The notes under the pieces: generated by a model
Databases searched by the model: none
What the model saw: only the letters and a program-made list of their open reading frames with translations
Told to the model about the DNA's origin: nothing
Assembly (NCBI GenBank): GCA_040752895.1
Contig: JBFMHN010000005.1
Coordinates: 62,001-126,000 of the forward strand
Length of the DNA stretch: 64,000 nucleotides
Reading direction: 5' to 3'
Source: Pseudomonadota bacterium
Lineage (GTDB): Bacteria; Pseudomonadota; Alphaproteobacteria; GCA-2746255
In this document: in pieces, positions 8,628 to 17,027 of the stretch
How positions within the stretch are numbered: position 1 is the stretch's first letter
How the letters are laid out: every line of letters begins with the position of its first letter
Position numbers and translations under genes: made by a program

Positions 8628-9951
8628 GCTGCCCTCCGCGGATCGTCGGCCATGCCGCCAAGCTCATGAACCAGACGGGCCAGCCCATCGACGCGGAGGC
8701 GGATGTCCACGCCCTCCTGTCCAACCTCGACGCGCTCGACCAGCAGCTGGACGACGCGCGCCTGCTCGGCCGGGAACAGCTCGTCCCACAGGGGGTCCAG
8801 CCCTTCCAAGGCTTCCCTGACCTCAGCCTCGGACAGACCATCGATCTCGGGTCGTGCCGATCGCCATGTGCCGACGATCACCTCCGGGGCGCGAAGGAGG
8901 CCGCGCAGCTGGTCGACCACGGCGCCCTCGATCTCGGCGGCGGGTACGCGCCCCACCGGGCAGGCATCCGCGCCGCGTTTCAGAACGGACTGACTGACGT
9001 AGTAGCGGTAGAGCTTGTCGCCGCGCCGCGTGTGCGTCGGCGTCATGGCGCAGCCGGTCGGCCCGAAGATGAGGCCCTTCAGAAGAGCCGGGGTCGCGGC
9101 CCGTGTCCGGCCCGCGCGCATCCTCGGGCTCTCGCGCAGGATTCCGTGCACCTTGTCCCACAAGGCGCGCGTGATGATGGCTTCGTGCTCGCCGGGATAG
9201 GCCGTGCCCTTGTGCACGGCGTCACCGATATAAACCCGGTTGTTGATCAGCTTGTAGAGAAACCCCTTGTCGACGAGCCGACCGCGCCGCGTCCGCACGC
9301 CCTCGGCCGCGAGCGCCCGGGCCAACGCGGTCGCCGAACCGACCTCGACGAAGCGCTCGAAGATCATCCGGACCGTCGCGGCCTCGGCATCATTGATCAC
9401 CAGCTTGCGGTCCCTGACCTCGTAGCCGAGCGGCACGAAGCCGCCCATCCACATGCCGCGTTTGCGCGAGGCGGCGATCTTGTCGCGGATGCGCTCGCCG
9501 ATCACCTCGCGCTCGAACTGGGCGAAGCTGAGCAGGATGTTGAGCGTAAGCCGCCCCATGGACGTCGTGGTGTTGAACGACTGGGTCACGCTGACGAAGG
9601 TGACCCCGCCGCGATCGAACACCTCGACCAGCTTGGCGAAATCCATCAGCGAGCGGCTGAGCCGGTCGATCTTGTAGACGACGACCACGTCGATCCGGCC
9701 GTCCTCAATGTCGGCGAGCAGGCGCTTCAGCGCCGGCCGGTCGAGCGTCCCGCCCGAGAAGCCGCCGTCATCATAGGACTCAGGATAGAGCACCCAGCCT
9801 TCGGCCTTCTGGCTGGCGATATAGGCCTCACAAGCCTCGCGCTGGGCGTCGAGGCTGTTGAATTCCATCTCCAGCCCTTCTTCCGTCGACTTGCGGGTAT
9901 AGACCGCGCAGCGCAGCTTGCGGATGGGTTTGGCGGATGCGGGCGATTTCG

Positions 9952-9955
<4 letters not shown>
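8624..9955 (-). CDS. Large serine recombinase (site-specific integrase/resolvase)
   Basis: A 443-residue serine recombinase. The catalytic domain begins RCAVYTRKST, giving nucleophile Ser23, continues with FNSLDAQREAC and DDGGFSGGTLDRPAL, and has the conserved VVVYKIDRLSRS. It is followed by a recombinase domain (FVPLGYEVRDRKLVIN) and a Zn-ribbon-like part ending in ADACPVGRVPA. The ATG at 9955 is chosen because it overlaps the DUF2924 stop (ATGA) and leads into MTKSPASAKP; the upstream in-frame stretch is inside DUF2924. It probably mobilised this island. It is also the only integrase-like gene in the window, so it could serve the prophage at 16 kb. att sites not located. Confidence 0.93.
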
Positions 9956-10400
<445 letters not shown>

Positions 10401-10404
<4 letters not shown>

Positions 10405-10616
10405 GCGTCTCCTTTGCAAATTGGAGTTCCATGACCGCTCCGGTCGGGCGGGAAGTGAAGGCAACTTTCTCCGCGGTCGCCAGATACTTGCCTTGACTGG
10501 CGTGCTTTGAGCCGAACCAGCCCGCGCGCAAGAATCCTGCAGACCTCCCCGATTCGCTCGTCCGGCGTCATATGCCCGGGGTGGATCGGGTTCGGCATGT
10601 CCATCGCAGAGATCAC
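10401..10616 (-). CDS. Small conserved protein at the head of the recombinase cassette
   Basis: A protein of up to 71 residues (alternative starts at 10604 and 10598) containing NPIHPGHMTPDERIGEVCRI. Its TGA overlaps the DUF2924 ATG. Similar short proteins commonly precede DUF2924 in alphaproteobacterial recombinase cassettes. The N-terminal two thirds could form a helix-turn-helix; the C-terminus (PPDRSGHGTP) looks disordered. No function is assigned. Confidence 0.6.
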
Positions 10617-10699
10617 CTAAGGGATTGGATTCCCTTGGCCTCTACTCACGGTGCGGACGATCCGTCCCAAGGCGATGGCTTTTGAATCGACTCCGCTAG

Positions 10700-10733
10700 G
10701 CATTTGCGATAAGAACGTAAGATGAACAAATGC
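10700..10733. promoter_or_regulatory. Inverted repeat upstream of the unknown two-gene operon
   Basis: GCATTTG at 10700-10706 and CAAATGC at 10727-10733 are perfect 7-bp inverted arms separated by 20 bases, 23 bases before the ATG at 10756. The spacing suits a dimeric repressor on an upstream promoter. The winged-helix protein encoded by the second gene is the obvious candidate binder. No unambiguous -35/-10 pair was fixed. Confidence 0.45.
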
Positions 10734-10755
10734 GAGGCAATTATGGGCGGCTGAG

Positions 10756-12003
10756 ATGGCTAAGAACCTGAAGAAATTCGTCAATCCCAAGTTTACCCGA
10801 ACCGTCGACCTCGGCCTGTTGGGCCGCCTGTTCGAGCGCCACAGCGATGCCCTGAACGGGCTGGACCTTGGGGTCTTCAGGGGCGAGGCCGCGCAGGACG
10901 AGGCACGAAGCGCCGTCCAGGATTTCTTCGCGGGGCCGGAAGAGAACTATCCGGAAGGGCTCGTCGCCGACCTGCACCGGATCGCGGAGATCGGCAACGC
11001 GGCAGGCCTCGACATCATCCTTCAGCAGGCCGCACGGCTCGGGATACGCGTGACACCCGAAGCGAAGGGTGACGAGCCGGAGGCTCACCAGGATCCCAAG
11101 CACGTCGCCTTGCGCGTCTTCCTCGAACATCCCGATGTCTTTGACGCCGCGTCGGACATGATGGCGCTCATGGCGCGCACGTCGCTCGCCGAGTTCGTGG
11201 GCCGCGACGAAGGCGTCGAGGCGATCATGGATGATCGCGCAAAGGCCGAGTTTGAAACCGCCGCCGCCGCGATGTTCGAGCAGGATCTCCGCAGCAACTA
11301 TTGCCGCGCCGGCTGGTATGACGATGCCGACGAGCTCGTCCTGGTGATCGAGCACGGATCTCCGATCACCACGACCGATGTCCTGCAAAAGGACCAGAAG
11401 CGCGTAATCAGCTTCCGCGCCGCCGAACACGCGGTGCTGTCCTACAACTCCACGACGGGGCTGTTGAAGATCGGCGGCGTCGCCAAGGCGCGCCGCGCCG
11501 ACCTCGCGGAACTGTTCGCCGGCAAGATTCTGGGCAAGCCCGAATTCTTCGCCGGCGACGACGCGCAGAACCTCTACACGCTCGACCCGGTGCAGCGCGC
11601 GGGCTTCGGCTTCGCGTTCAACCATGACTTCGATCCGGGCATCCATCGGGTCCAGATCACCGAGGTCCAGGTCGACCGCGTCGGCGCCGATCCGAAGACC
11701 GGCGAGACACGAACCTTCTACTCCTATGTTGCGCGCGACGGACGCGACAATGCCCTGGCCAGATTGGGCGAGATGATGCGGGACGCTCGTCTCGGGTCGG
11801 ATTGGCGCCTCAACCACATCGTCATCCGCGTTCATTTTGCGACCGGCGGCAAGTCGGCGAAGAAGGTGACCGTCAAGCTGAAACCGCCGGCACACGCCAT
11901 GTTCAAGCGTCAGCAGTTCGAGGGCCGGATCATGACGCTCCTTCGCCGCAACGGACTGCTCAATGACCGAGACGCTGCCCAGGCTGCTGTTGCGGCTGAG
12001 TGA
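10756..12003 (+). CDS. Unrecognised protein, first gene of a two-gene unit
   Basis: A 415-residue soluble protein with no family that I recognise. It starts MAKNLKKFVNPKFTRTVDL. The N-terminal half (residues 1-170) is mostly helical and acidic; the middle has a beta-rich stretch (DELVLVIEHGSPITT, then VLSYNSTTGLLKIGG); the C-terminal part is basic (VTVKLKPPAHAMFKRQQF). No signal peptide, membrane segment, Walker motif or HxH/DxD nuclease motif is evident. It overlaps the next gene by 41 bases, so the two are surely co-expressed. Position beside a restriction/Septu operon and a recombinase suggests a defence or island-maintenance role, which is inference. Confidence 0.8.
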   Translation: MAKNLKKFVNPKFTRTVDLGLLGRLFERHSDALNGLDLGVFRGEAAQDEARSAVQDFFAGPEENYPEGLVADLHRIAEIGNAAGLDIILQQAARLGIRVTPEAKGDEPEAHQDPKHVALRVFLEHPDVFDAASDMMALMARTSLAEFVGRDEGVEAIMDDRAKAEFETAAAAMFEQDLRSNYCRAGWYDDADELVLVIEHGSPITTTDVLQKDQKRVISFRAAEHAVLSYNSTTGLLKIGGVAKARRADLAELFAGKILGKPEFFAGDDAQNLYTLDPVQRAGFGFAFNHDFDPGIHRVQITEVQVDRVGADPKTGETRTFYSYVARDGRDNALARLGEMMRDARLGSDWRLNHIVIRVHFATGGKSAKKVTVKLKPPAHAMFKRQQFEGRIMTLLRRNGLLNDRDAAQAAVAAE

Positions 12004-12943
12004 GGCGGGCGATCCCGCAATTCTATGGGGCCGACAGGCGGCGCCTCATGCCGGGCGCGATTTCGAGCGGCTGCTCGATCGGGGCGTCCTGGTCGAGCAG
12101 GCGCCGGCAACGGAATGGGATGTGTGCCCAGCCTGTGATTGCGGTCTCGACGCGCGGCTTGTCCAGCAGGTCAATGGGCAACATATCGCGGTTTGCCCGA
12201 CGGACCGGCACAGCGACGTCATTCTCGGCGATGACGACCTGCGGAGCTTTCGGATTCATCCCTCCGCACTGGTCCGCGAAATCGTCATGGCGTCCGGGTT
12301 CGGAGGCGAGCCGACGCCGGTCGCGGCGGGTGTCTGGCATCTGGGGGAAACATCGAATCAGCGGGCGCTGTTCCTCGCACTGTCGCAGGATGCAGTGCTT
12401 CAACCGGGATTGATCGGCCTGATGCGTTCGGTCGCCCGGTCGGTGCCCATCACGGTTATCGCGCCGGCGATGGCTGCGGATGACCAGGCGCGTCTGGTCG
12501 ACGCGGGGCTTCATCTTGTGTCTGGATTGGATTGCATTGCTTGCGATGGAGCGGCATCTGGATTCGCCATCGATCAGTCCAAACTAGAGTCGCGACCGAG
12601 CCTGGCGCCCCGATTGGTAATTCGGCGTACCGCCAAGACCGTATCTCTCGACGGAATGCCGAAGACACTTTCCGACCAAGAGTTTCAGCTCTTGGTCCTT
12701 CTGGCGGAACATGCATTGAAGTCGCCCGCCATCGTCGAGAATCGTGCGATCGAGGCGCACATCTGGGGAGCGAGCATCCATAGGATTTCGTCGCAGGTGC
12801 GCGAGCCCGTGCGCGCGCTTCGGGATGCGCTGGCTCACGGCAGCGCGGATGCCACGTCCGTACGCGCATTGATTGAGAATCGGCGAAATCCAAACGGCTA
12901 TCGATTGGCCATCGAACCGGATGAGATTGCCATTACCGACTAA
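11963..12943 (+). CDS. Zn-site plus winged-helix protein, second gene of the unit
   Basis: A 326-residue protein. Residues about 50-85 have a Cys cluster (CPACDCG, then AVCPTD about 20 residues later) that looks like a zinc site. The central part (residues 110-200) has alternating hydrophobic segments such as VPITVIAPAMAAD. The C-terminal 100 residues (LSDQEFQLLVLLAEHA, HIWG, SSQVREPVRALRDAL, NPNGYRL) match the OmpR/Trans_reg_C winged helix. It therefore probably binds DNA. There is no receiver domain or membrane segment. Translation is coupled to the upstream gene by a 41-base overlap. It may regulate the pair through the inverted repeat at 10700-10733. No known system is recognised. Confidence 0.8.
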   Translation: MTETLPRLLLRLSEAGDPAILWGRQAAPHAGRDFERLLDRGVLVEQAPATEWDVCPACDCGLDARLVQQVNGQHIAVCPTDRHSDVILGDDDLRSFRIHPSALVREIVMASGFGGEPTPVAAGVWHLGETSNQRALFLALSQDAVLQPGLIGLMRSVARSVPITVIAPAMAADDQARLVDAGLHLVSGLDCIACDGAASGFAIDQSKLESRPSLAPRLVIRRTAKTVSLDGMPKTLSDQEFQLLVLLAEHALKSPAIVENRAIEAHIWGASIHRISSQVREPVRALRDALAHGSADATSVRALIENRRNPNGYRLAIEPDEIAITD

Positions 12944-12960
12944 CAAACAGGCGTTGCCAT

Positions 12961-12973
12961 ACACCTATCCGAT
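12961..12973. repeat. Short repeat left of mer (copy 1)
   Basis: ACACCTATCCGAT, matched at 16009-16021 by ACACCTATCGGAT (12 of 13 bases). The two copies lie just outside the two ends of the mer locus. They could be chance or a remnant of insertion. Confidence 0.25.
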
Positions 12974-12975
12974 GT

Positions 12976-13389
12976 TCAGCCCGATAGTGCCTCCAATACC
13001 GGACACTCAGGCACCTGCTCGCCGGAACACTGGGCCGCCGTCGTCGCCAGCACCTTCTCGATTCGCTTCAGGTCGGCAATCTTCGTGCGCACCTCGGCGA
13101 GATGTCGCTCGGTCCGTTCCTTCACCTCCGAGCAGGTATGAGTGCCGCCATCGACAAGCGCGAGCAGGCCGCGGATTTCCTCAATGGAGAAGCCAAGCTC
13201 CCGCGCCCGCAGAATGAAACGCAGCCGCGCCACATGCGTCTCGTCATAGACGCGGTAGCCAGACGCCGTGCGCGGCGGCTCCGGCATCATATCGATCTTC
13301 TCGTAGTAGCGGATTGTTTCCAGGTTGCAGCCCGTACGCCGAGCCAGCGCCGCGCGCTTCAGTACCCTCCCGGTAACGTGATTGGTCAT
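12976..13389 (-). CDS. merR: Mercury-responsive regulator MerR
   Basis: A 137-residue MerR-family regulator that represses and, with Hg(II), activates the divergent mer operon by untwisting its promoter. The N-terminal HTH-wing is NLETIRYYEKIDMM followed by ASGYRVYDE. The three Hg-binding cysteines of MerR are present: Cys in GTHTCSEV, Cys in AAQCSG and Cys in VPECPVL, at MerR spacing along the dimerisation helix. Start 13389 (MTNHVTGRVLKRA) lies 15 bases from the promoter; the longer in-frame reading would run into merT and is rejected. It converges with the gene ending at 12943. Confidence 0.95.
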   Translation of the reverse strand: MTNHVTGRVLKRAALARRTGCNLETIRYYEKIDMMPEPPRTASGYRVYDETHVARLRFILRARELGFSIEEIRGLLALVDGGTHTCSEVKERTERHLAEVRTKIADLKRIEKVLATTAAQCSGEQVPECPVLEALSG

Positions 13390-13403
13390 GTCATCGATAA
13401 TCC

Positions 13404-13434
13404 TTGAGCCTGTAGTCACTACAGACCTTATCTT
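13404..13434 (+). promoter_or_regulatory. merT promoter and MerR operator
   Basis: TTGAGC (-35, 13404-13409) and TATCTT (-10, 13429-13434) are separated by 19 bases, the overlong spacer typical of MerR-activated promoters. Inside the spacer is a perfect dyad CTGTAGT-C-ACTACAG (13410-13424). It lies between merR and merT, drives merTPFA, and should also autoregulate merR. Known MerR promoters share this exact layout. Confidence 0.9.
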
Positions 13435-13465
13435 CAAATCAGAACGAAGGCGAGGACCACGACGC

Positions 13466-13861
13466 ATGAACTCAACGCGAACGGAAACCCAGGCGCTGCA
13501 AGGCGACAGCGAGGCGAACAACCGGAGAGGCTGGTTCGCCGCTGGCGGCGTCATCGGCGGCGTCCTGGCCTCGACCTGCTGCATCGCGCCGCTGGTGCTG
13601 CTGACGCTGGGAATCTCTGGCGCCTGGATCGGCACGCTCACGGCGCTGGAGCCCTACAAGCCGTACTTCGCCGTCGTGGCGCTCATCTTCATTGGGCTTG
13701 GCTTCCGGCAAGTCTACTTCAAGGCGAAGCGTGTCTGCGTGGACGGCTCCTACTGCGCCAAACCCCAATCCGCTCTCATCACCAAGACCGCTCTCTGGAT
13801 CGCGACCGTGTTGGTCGTTCTAGCGCTGACGATCGACTGGTGGGCGCCGTTTTTCTACTAA
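13466..13861 (+). CDS. merT: Mercuric transport protein MerT
   Basis: A 131-residue inner-membrane importer that passes Hg(II) from MerP to cytosolic MerA. The first membrane helix carries the vicinal pair in STCCIAPLVLLTLGISG and a cytoplasmic loop has a second pair, CVDGSYC; a third helix ends the protein (ALWIATVLVVLALTIDWW). The start at 13466 (MNSTRTETQ) is the first ATG after the promoter; upstream in-frame codons overlap the promoter itself. It is the first gene of merTPFA. Confidence 0.95.
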   Translation: MNSTRTETQALQGDSEANNRRGWFAAGGVIGGVLASTCCIAPLVLLTLGISGAWIGTLTALEPYKPYFAVVALIFIGLGFRQVYFKAKRVCVDGSYCAKPQSALITKTALWIATVLVVLALTIDWWAPFFY

Positions 13862-13873
13862 GGAGAATCCGAC

Positions 13874-14206
13874 ATGAAACGACCACTTATCCTCGCCGCC
13901 ACACTGCTTGCCGTGGGCGGGCTCGGCGCTCTGGGCCTGACGGCGATCCCATCCGTTTCCGCTCAAACCGCAGCCATTCAGATCGCCGCCGCACAATCGG
14001 CGACATTCGCGGTGGAGAACATGACCTGCGCGCTCTGCCCGGTCACGGTGAAAAAGGCCATGGAGAAGGTGACCGGCGTGCAGTCGGTTCAGATCGATTT
14101 CGCCGCCAGAACGGCGACCGTCGTCTTCGACCCGGCCGTGACGTCCGTTGAAGCCATAGCCGCCGCTTCGGCCGACGCAGGCTATCCGGCGGAGGTCAGA
14201 GGCTGA
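13874..14206 (+). CDS. merP: Periplasmic mercury-binding protein MerP
   Basis: A 110-residue secreted HMA-domain protein. A signal peptide (residues 1-30, ending SVSAQ) precedes the metal site ENMTCALCPVTVKKAM, whose MTCxxC pair binds Hg(II) and hands it to MerT. The remainder is a standard beta-alpha-beta HMA fold ending in ADAGYPAEV. It begins 12 bases after merT with an AGGAG site. Complete and typical. Confidence 0.95.
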   Translation: MKRPLILAATLLAVGGLGALGLTAIPSVSAQTAAIQIAAAQSATFAVENMTCALCPVTVKKAMEKVTGVQSVQIDFAARTATVVFDPAVTSVEAIAAASADAGYPAEVRG

Positions 14207-14210
14207 ACTG

Positions 14211-14459
14211 ATGAAGGATGCGACCATCGTCAAAACGGGCATCGTCGGCTCTGTCATCGCCGCCATCTGCTGCGCAACGCCGGTTCTAGTGATCGCGCTT
14301 GGCGCTGTCGGGCTGTCCGCCTGGCTCGGCTGGATCGATTATGTGCTGCTGCCAACGCTCGCAGTCTTTCTGGCCATGACGGTTTATGGACTCTGGCAGA
14401 GGCAACGTGCGGCAGCCTGTTGCGCAAACGAAACGCAAACCACCAAGGAAAGCGCCTGA
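14211..14459 (+). CDS. merF: Mercury transporter MerF
   Basis: An 82-residue two-helix membrane protein. The first helix has the vicinal cysteines AAICCATPVLVIALGAVG, the second helix is IDYVLLPTLAVFLAMTVYG, and the tail ends with a second pair AACCANE. This is the MerF pattern; it supplies an additional Hg(II) import route to MerA. It starts four bases after merP and ends one base before merA, so all are in one transcript. Confidence 0.9.
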   Translation: MKDATIVKTGIVGSVIAAICCATPVLVIALGAVGLSAWLGWIDYVLLPTLAVFLAMTVYGLWQRQRAAACCANETQTTKESA

Positions 14460-14460
14460 C

Positions 14461-15888
14461 ATGGCCGATTGCTGCACGACTGACGGAAAGAAGAACACCT
14501 ACGACCTCGCCGTCATCGGTGCGGGCTCGGCAGGCTTTTCAGCGGCCATCACTGCGGCTGAGCACGGGGCGAGCGTCGCCCTGATCGGCCACGGCACCAT
14601 CGGCGGGACCTGCGTCAATGTCGGCTGCGTGCCGTCGAAGACCATGATCCGCGCCGCCGAGGCTCTGCACGGCGCGCGGGCGGCGGGGCGGTTTCCGGGG
14701 ATTTCCGGCGAAGCAACAGTGAACGACTGGCGCAGCCTGATCGCCGCCAAGGACGACCTCGTCTCGACGCTGCGGCAGAAGAAGTACGCCGACCTGCTGC
14801 CCGAGTACGACGGGATTACCTATTTGGAGGGCGCGGCGCGATTGAACGGCGCCGGCGTCCTCGTCGAAGGCGGCCCTGTCGCCGCCGACAAGATCATCAT
14901 CGCCACGGGCGGACGACCTGCCGTGCCGCCGATTCCCGGCATCGAGACCGTGGCCTACCTGACCAGCACGACACTGCTGGAACTGGAGAAGCTGCCCAGG
15001 AGCCTGATCGTCATCGGCGGCGGGTATATCGGCGCGGAGCTTGCCCAGATGATGGCGCGCATGGGCGTTGCGGTCACCGTCGTCTGTCGCTCCCGTCTGT
15101 TGCCGCAGGTGGAGCCAGAAGTCTCCGACGCGCTGGCTGCGGCCTTTCGCGCCGAAGGCATCACGCTCCATTGCGGCATCACCTACGATGCCTGCCGCGA
15201 GGATGAAACCGGCGTCACGGTGTGCGTCGAGGAGGACGGCGATCTCGTCGAACTGACGGCGGAGCGCCTTCTGGTGGCGACGGGCCGCGCCCCCAACACC
15301 GAGCAGCTCGGCATCAAGGAGGCGGGTATCGAGCAGGACCGCCGCGGCGCCGTCGTCGTCGATGATCACATGCGCACGTCCCGGCCGGGCGTCTACGCCG
15401 CGGGCGACGTGACGAACCGCGACCAGTTCGTCTACATGGCCGCTTTTGGGGCAAAGTTGGCTGCCCTCAATGCTCTCAACGGCGACAGCTTGCGTTACGA
15501 CAATGCCGCCATGCCCTGGGTGGTATTTACTGATCCTCAGGTGGCGGGGGTCGGCCTCGGCGAGGTCGCGGCCAGAGAAGCGGGCTTTGAGGTCAAGACC
15601 TTGGTCCTCCCGCTCGACCAGGTGCCGCGTGCGCTGGCCGCCCGCGACACACGCGGGCTCATCAAGCTGGTGGCAGATGCGAAGAGCGACCGCTTGCTCG
15701 GCGGCCAGATCCTTGCACCCGAGGGCGCAGACAGCATTCAGACGCTGGCCATGGCGGTCAAGTTCGGCATGACCGCAAAGGCACTGGGCGAGACGATCTT
15801 CCCGTACCTGACCACGGTCGAGGGGCTGAAGCTCGCTGCCCAGACCTTCGATAAGGATGTAGCCAAGCTTTCCTGCTGTGCCGGGTGA
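14461..15888 (+). CDS. merA: Mercuric reductase MerA (short form without NmerA domain)
   Basis: A 475-residue FAD/NADPH-dependent reductase of Hg(II) to volatile Hg(0). FAD binding is at AVIGAGSAGFSAA, the redox-active pair is GGTCVNVGCVPSK (Cys51, Cys56), NADPH binding is at VIGGGYIGAELA, and the C-terminal substrate pair is KLSCCAG (Cys472, Cys473). The N-terminal HMA (NmerA) found in longer forms is missing; instead the protein begins MADCCTTDG, with a Cys pair at residues 4-5. The ATG at 14461 directly follows merF. A broken second copy of the C-terminal third lies at 62900-63370. Confidence 0.96.
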   Translation: MADCCTTDGKKNTYDLAVIGAGSAGFSAAITAAEHGASVALIGHGTIGGTCVNVGCVPSKTMIRAAEALHGARAAGRFPGISGEATVNDWRSLIAAKDDLVSTLRQKKYADLLPEYDGITYLEGAARLNGAGVLVEGGPVAADKIIIATGGRPAVPPIPGIETVAYLTSTTLLELEKLPRSLIVIGGGYIGAELAQMMARMGVAVTVVCRSRLLPQVEPEVSDALAAAFRAEGITLHCGITYDACREDETGVTVCVEEDGDLVELTAERLLVATGRAPNTEQLGIKEAGIEQDRRGAVVVDDHMRTSRPGVYAAGDVTNRDQFVYMAAFGAKLAALNALNGDSLRYDNAAMPWVVFTDPQVAGVGLGEVAAREAGFEVKTLVLPLDQVPRALAARDTRGLIKLVADAKSDRLLGGQILAPEGADSIQTLAMAVKFGMTAKALGETIFPYLTTVEGLKLAAQTFDKDVAKLSCCAG

Positions 15889-15903
15889 CTGCCGCAACAG
15901 CGA

Positions 15904-15924
15904 AATGTTCAAGGCGCGAACATT
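15904..15924. promoter_or_regulatory. Perfect dyad downstream of merA
   Basis: AATGTTC (15904-15910) and GAACATT (15918-15924) form a perfect 7-bp inverted repeat around seven bases. It may be a weak terminator for mer, though no T tract follows, or an operator upstream of the phage sigma-like gene. The rest of 15889-16075 shows no gene. Confidence 0.35.
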
Positions 15925-16008
15925 ATTGATGCGTCGAGTCATCGAGATAGGCCGCACCTGACGCAGCCAACAAACCCACATTCTACCCACGTACTCCCCA
16001 CGCCCCGC

Positions 16009-16021
16009 ACACCTATCGGAT
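16009..16021. repeat. Short repeat right of mer (copy 2)
   Basis: ACACCTATCGGAT, one mismatch from the copy at 12961-12973. It lies in the leader before the first prophage gene, between merA and the sigma-like factor. Confidence 0.25.
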
Positions 16022-16075
16022 CGGCGGCTTCGGCAGGCTTGAGGTCATCAACAGCGATGACCCGAGGCCATACCG

Positions 16076-16651
16076 ATGCACTCTTCGATTTCCCGAGACG
16101 ACCTTCAGATCCTTCTTCATGAGGCGGACATTGCCGCCCGCCGTCTGGTGCGCCAGCTGCGGCTTCCCCGTGCTGATCTCGACGATGTCCGCCAGGACCT
16201 GCTTGTCGACCTGATCGCGCGTCTTCCCGCCTACGACGCTGATCGCGGCACGCTCGGCGCCTTTGCCGGCGCCATCCTCGCCAACAGGGCGACGCGCATC
16301 GCCAACAAGGTGAAGCGGGAGCGCCGGATGTATGGCGCGACGCCGATCTCGCTCGATGAGGTCATTCCCGAGAGCGACGGGCTGACCCGCGGCGACCTCA
16401 TCGCCGAAGCCGACGGGCTGTCAGCACTCTTCGGCCAGCCCGTCGATGTATTCGCCACCGCCGAGGAGCGTCTCGATGTCGAGCGCGGTCTTGGCTCGCT
16501 CGAACCCGCAGACGGCGCTCTCTGCGCAGCCCTTTCCCGCACCACCGTCGATCGCCTCGCCGCGAGCGGGCATGGCGCCCGCAGCAGCCTCTACCGCCGC
16601 GTCAAGGACATCCGCCTCGCCCTGACGGCGATCGGCGTCCGGGCCGCGTGA
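16076..16651 (+). CDS. Phage-encoded sigma-70-like factor
   Basis: A 191-residue protein with a sigma region-2-like segment (LDDVRQDLLVDLIARLPAYD, then GTLGAFAGAILANRATRI) and a C-terminal segment (ARSSLYRRVKDIRLALTAIG) that could be region 4. Such sigma-like proteins open the early region of many alphaproteobacterial prophages and may direct RNA polymerase to phage promoters. It is the leftmost gene of the prophage; the following genes run in the same direction. Whether it is an active sigma factor cannot be told. Confidence 0.75.
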   Translation: MHSSISRDDLQILLHEADIAARRLVRQLRLPRADLDDVRQDLLVDLIARLPAYDADRGTLGAFAGAILANRATRIANKVKRERRMYGATPISLDEVIPESDGLTRGDLIAEADGLSALFGQPVDVFATAEERLDVERGLGSLEPADGALCAALSRTTVDRLAASGHGARSSLYRRVKDIRLALTAIGVRAA

Positions 16652-16685
16652 GACGGTTCGGCGAGCGCGTGAGTAGGAGCCCATC

Positions 16686-17027
16686 ATGAACGTCATTGCA
16701 TCCAGATTCCCCGCTGTCCGGAACCCGCTCACCGAGGTTGAACTCTGTGGCTGGATCGGCCAGGCCGCGCCCGGCGACATCCTCGAATATCACCGTGGTT
16801 TCCTCGCGCTCGACACCATGCCGCAGGGCACGCGCCTTGCCGAACGGGAGCGCGCGGAACTCGCCCGCGTCGCGCGCCGCGCCTGGTGGGCGGCCGAGCG
16901 CGGACTGATCCATCTCGTGCAGCGTCGCCACCGGTCGGACGATTACAGCTATCTCGCCATCGCCCGCCCGAAGCCGAAGCAGGCCTCGGTCTCGCTGTCC
17001 TCGCTTCTGCTGGCGGAGGTGGCGTGA
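16686..17027 (+). CDS. Hypothetical phage early protein (113 aa)
   Basis: A small protein starting MNVIASRFPAVRNPLTEVEL with PGDILEYHRGFLALDT. The segment RVARRAWWAAERGLIHLVQRR resembles a short helix-turn-helix. Its stop overlaps the next gene (TGATG). No function is recognised; it belongs to the early operon. Confidence 0.65.
   Translation: MNVIASRFPAVRNPLTEVELCGWIGQAAPGDILEYHRGFLALDTMPQGTRLAERERAELARVARRAWWAAERGLIHLVQRRHRSDDYSYLAIARPKPKQASVSLSSLLLAEVA

Noticed and set aside
10741-11895. 384-codon minus-strand frame opposite the unknown 415-residue gene
   Set aside because: The plus-strand gene has a proper start, an overlap with the next gene and natural-looking protein sequence; the minus frame does not.
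14539-15990. 483-codon minus-strand frame opposite merA
   Set aside because: Shadow of an unambiguous mercuric reductase.
15889-16075. tRNA or attachment site at the left prophage edge
   Set aside because: No cloverleaf can be drawn and no tRNA 3' end is seen; only a dyad and the short repeat are present.
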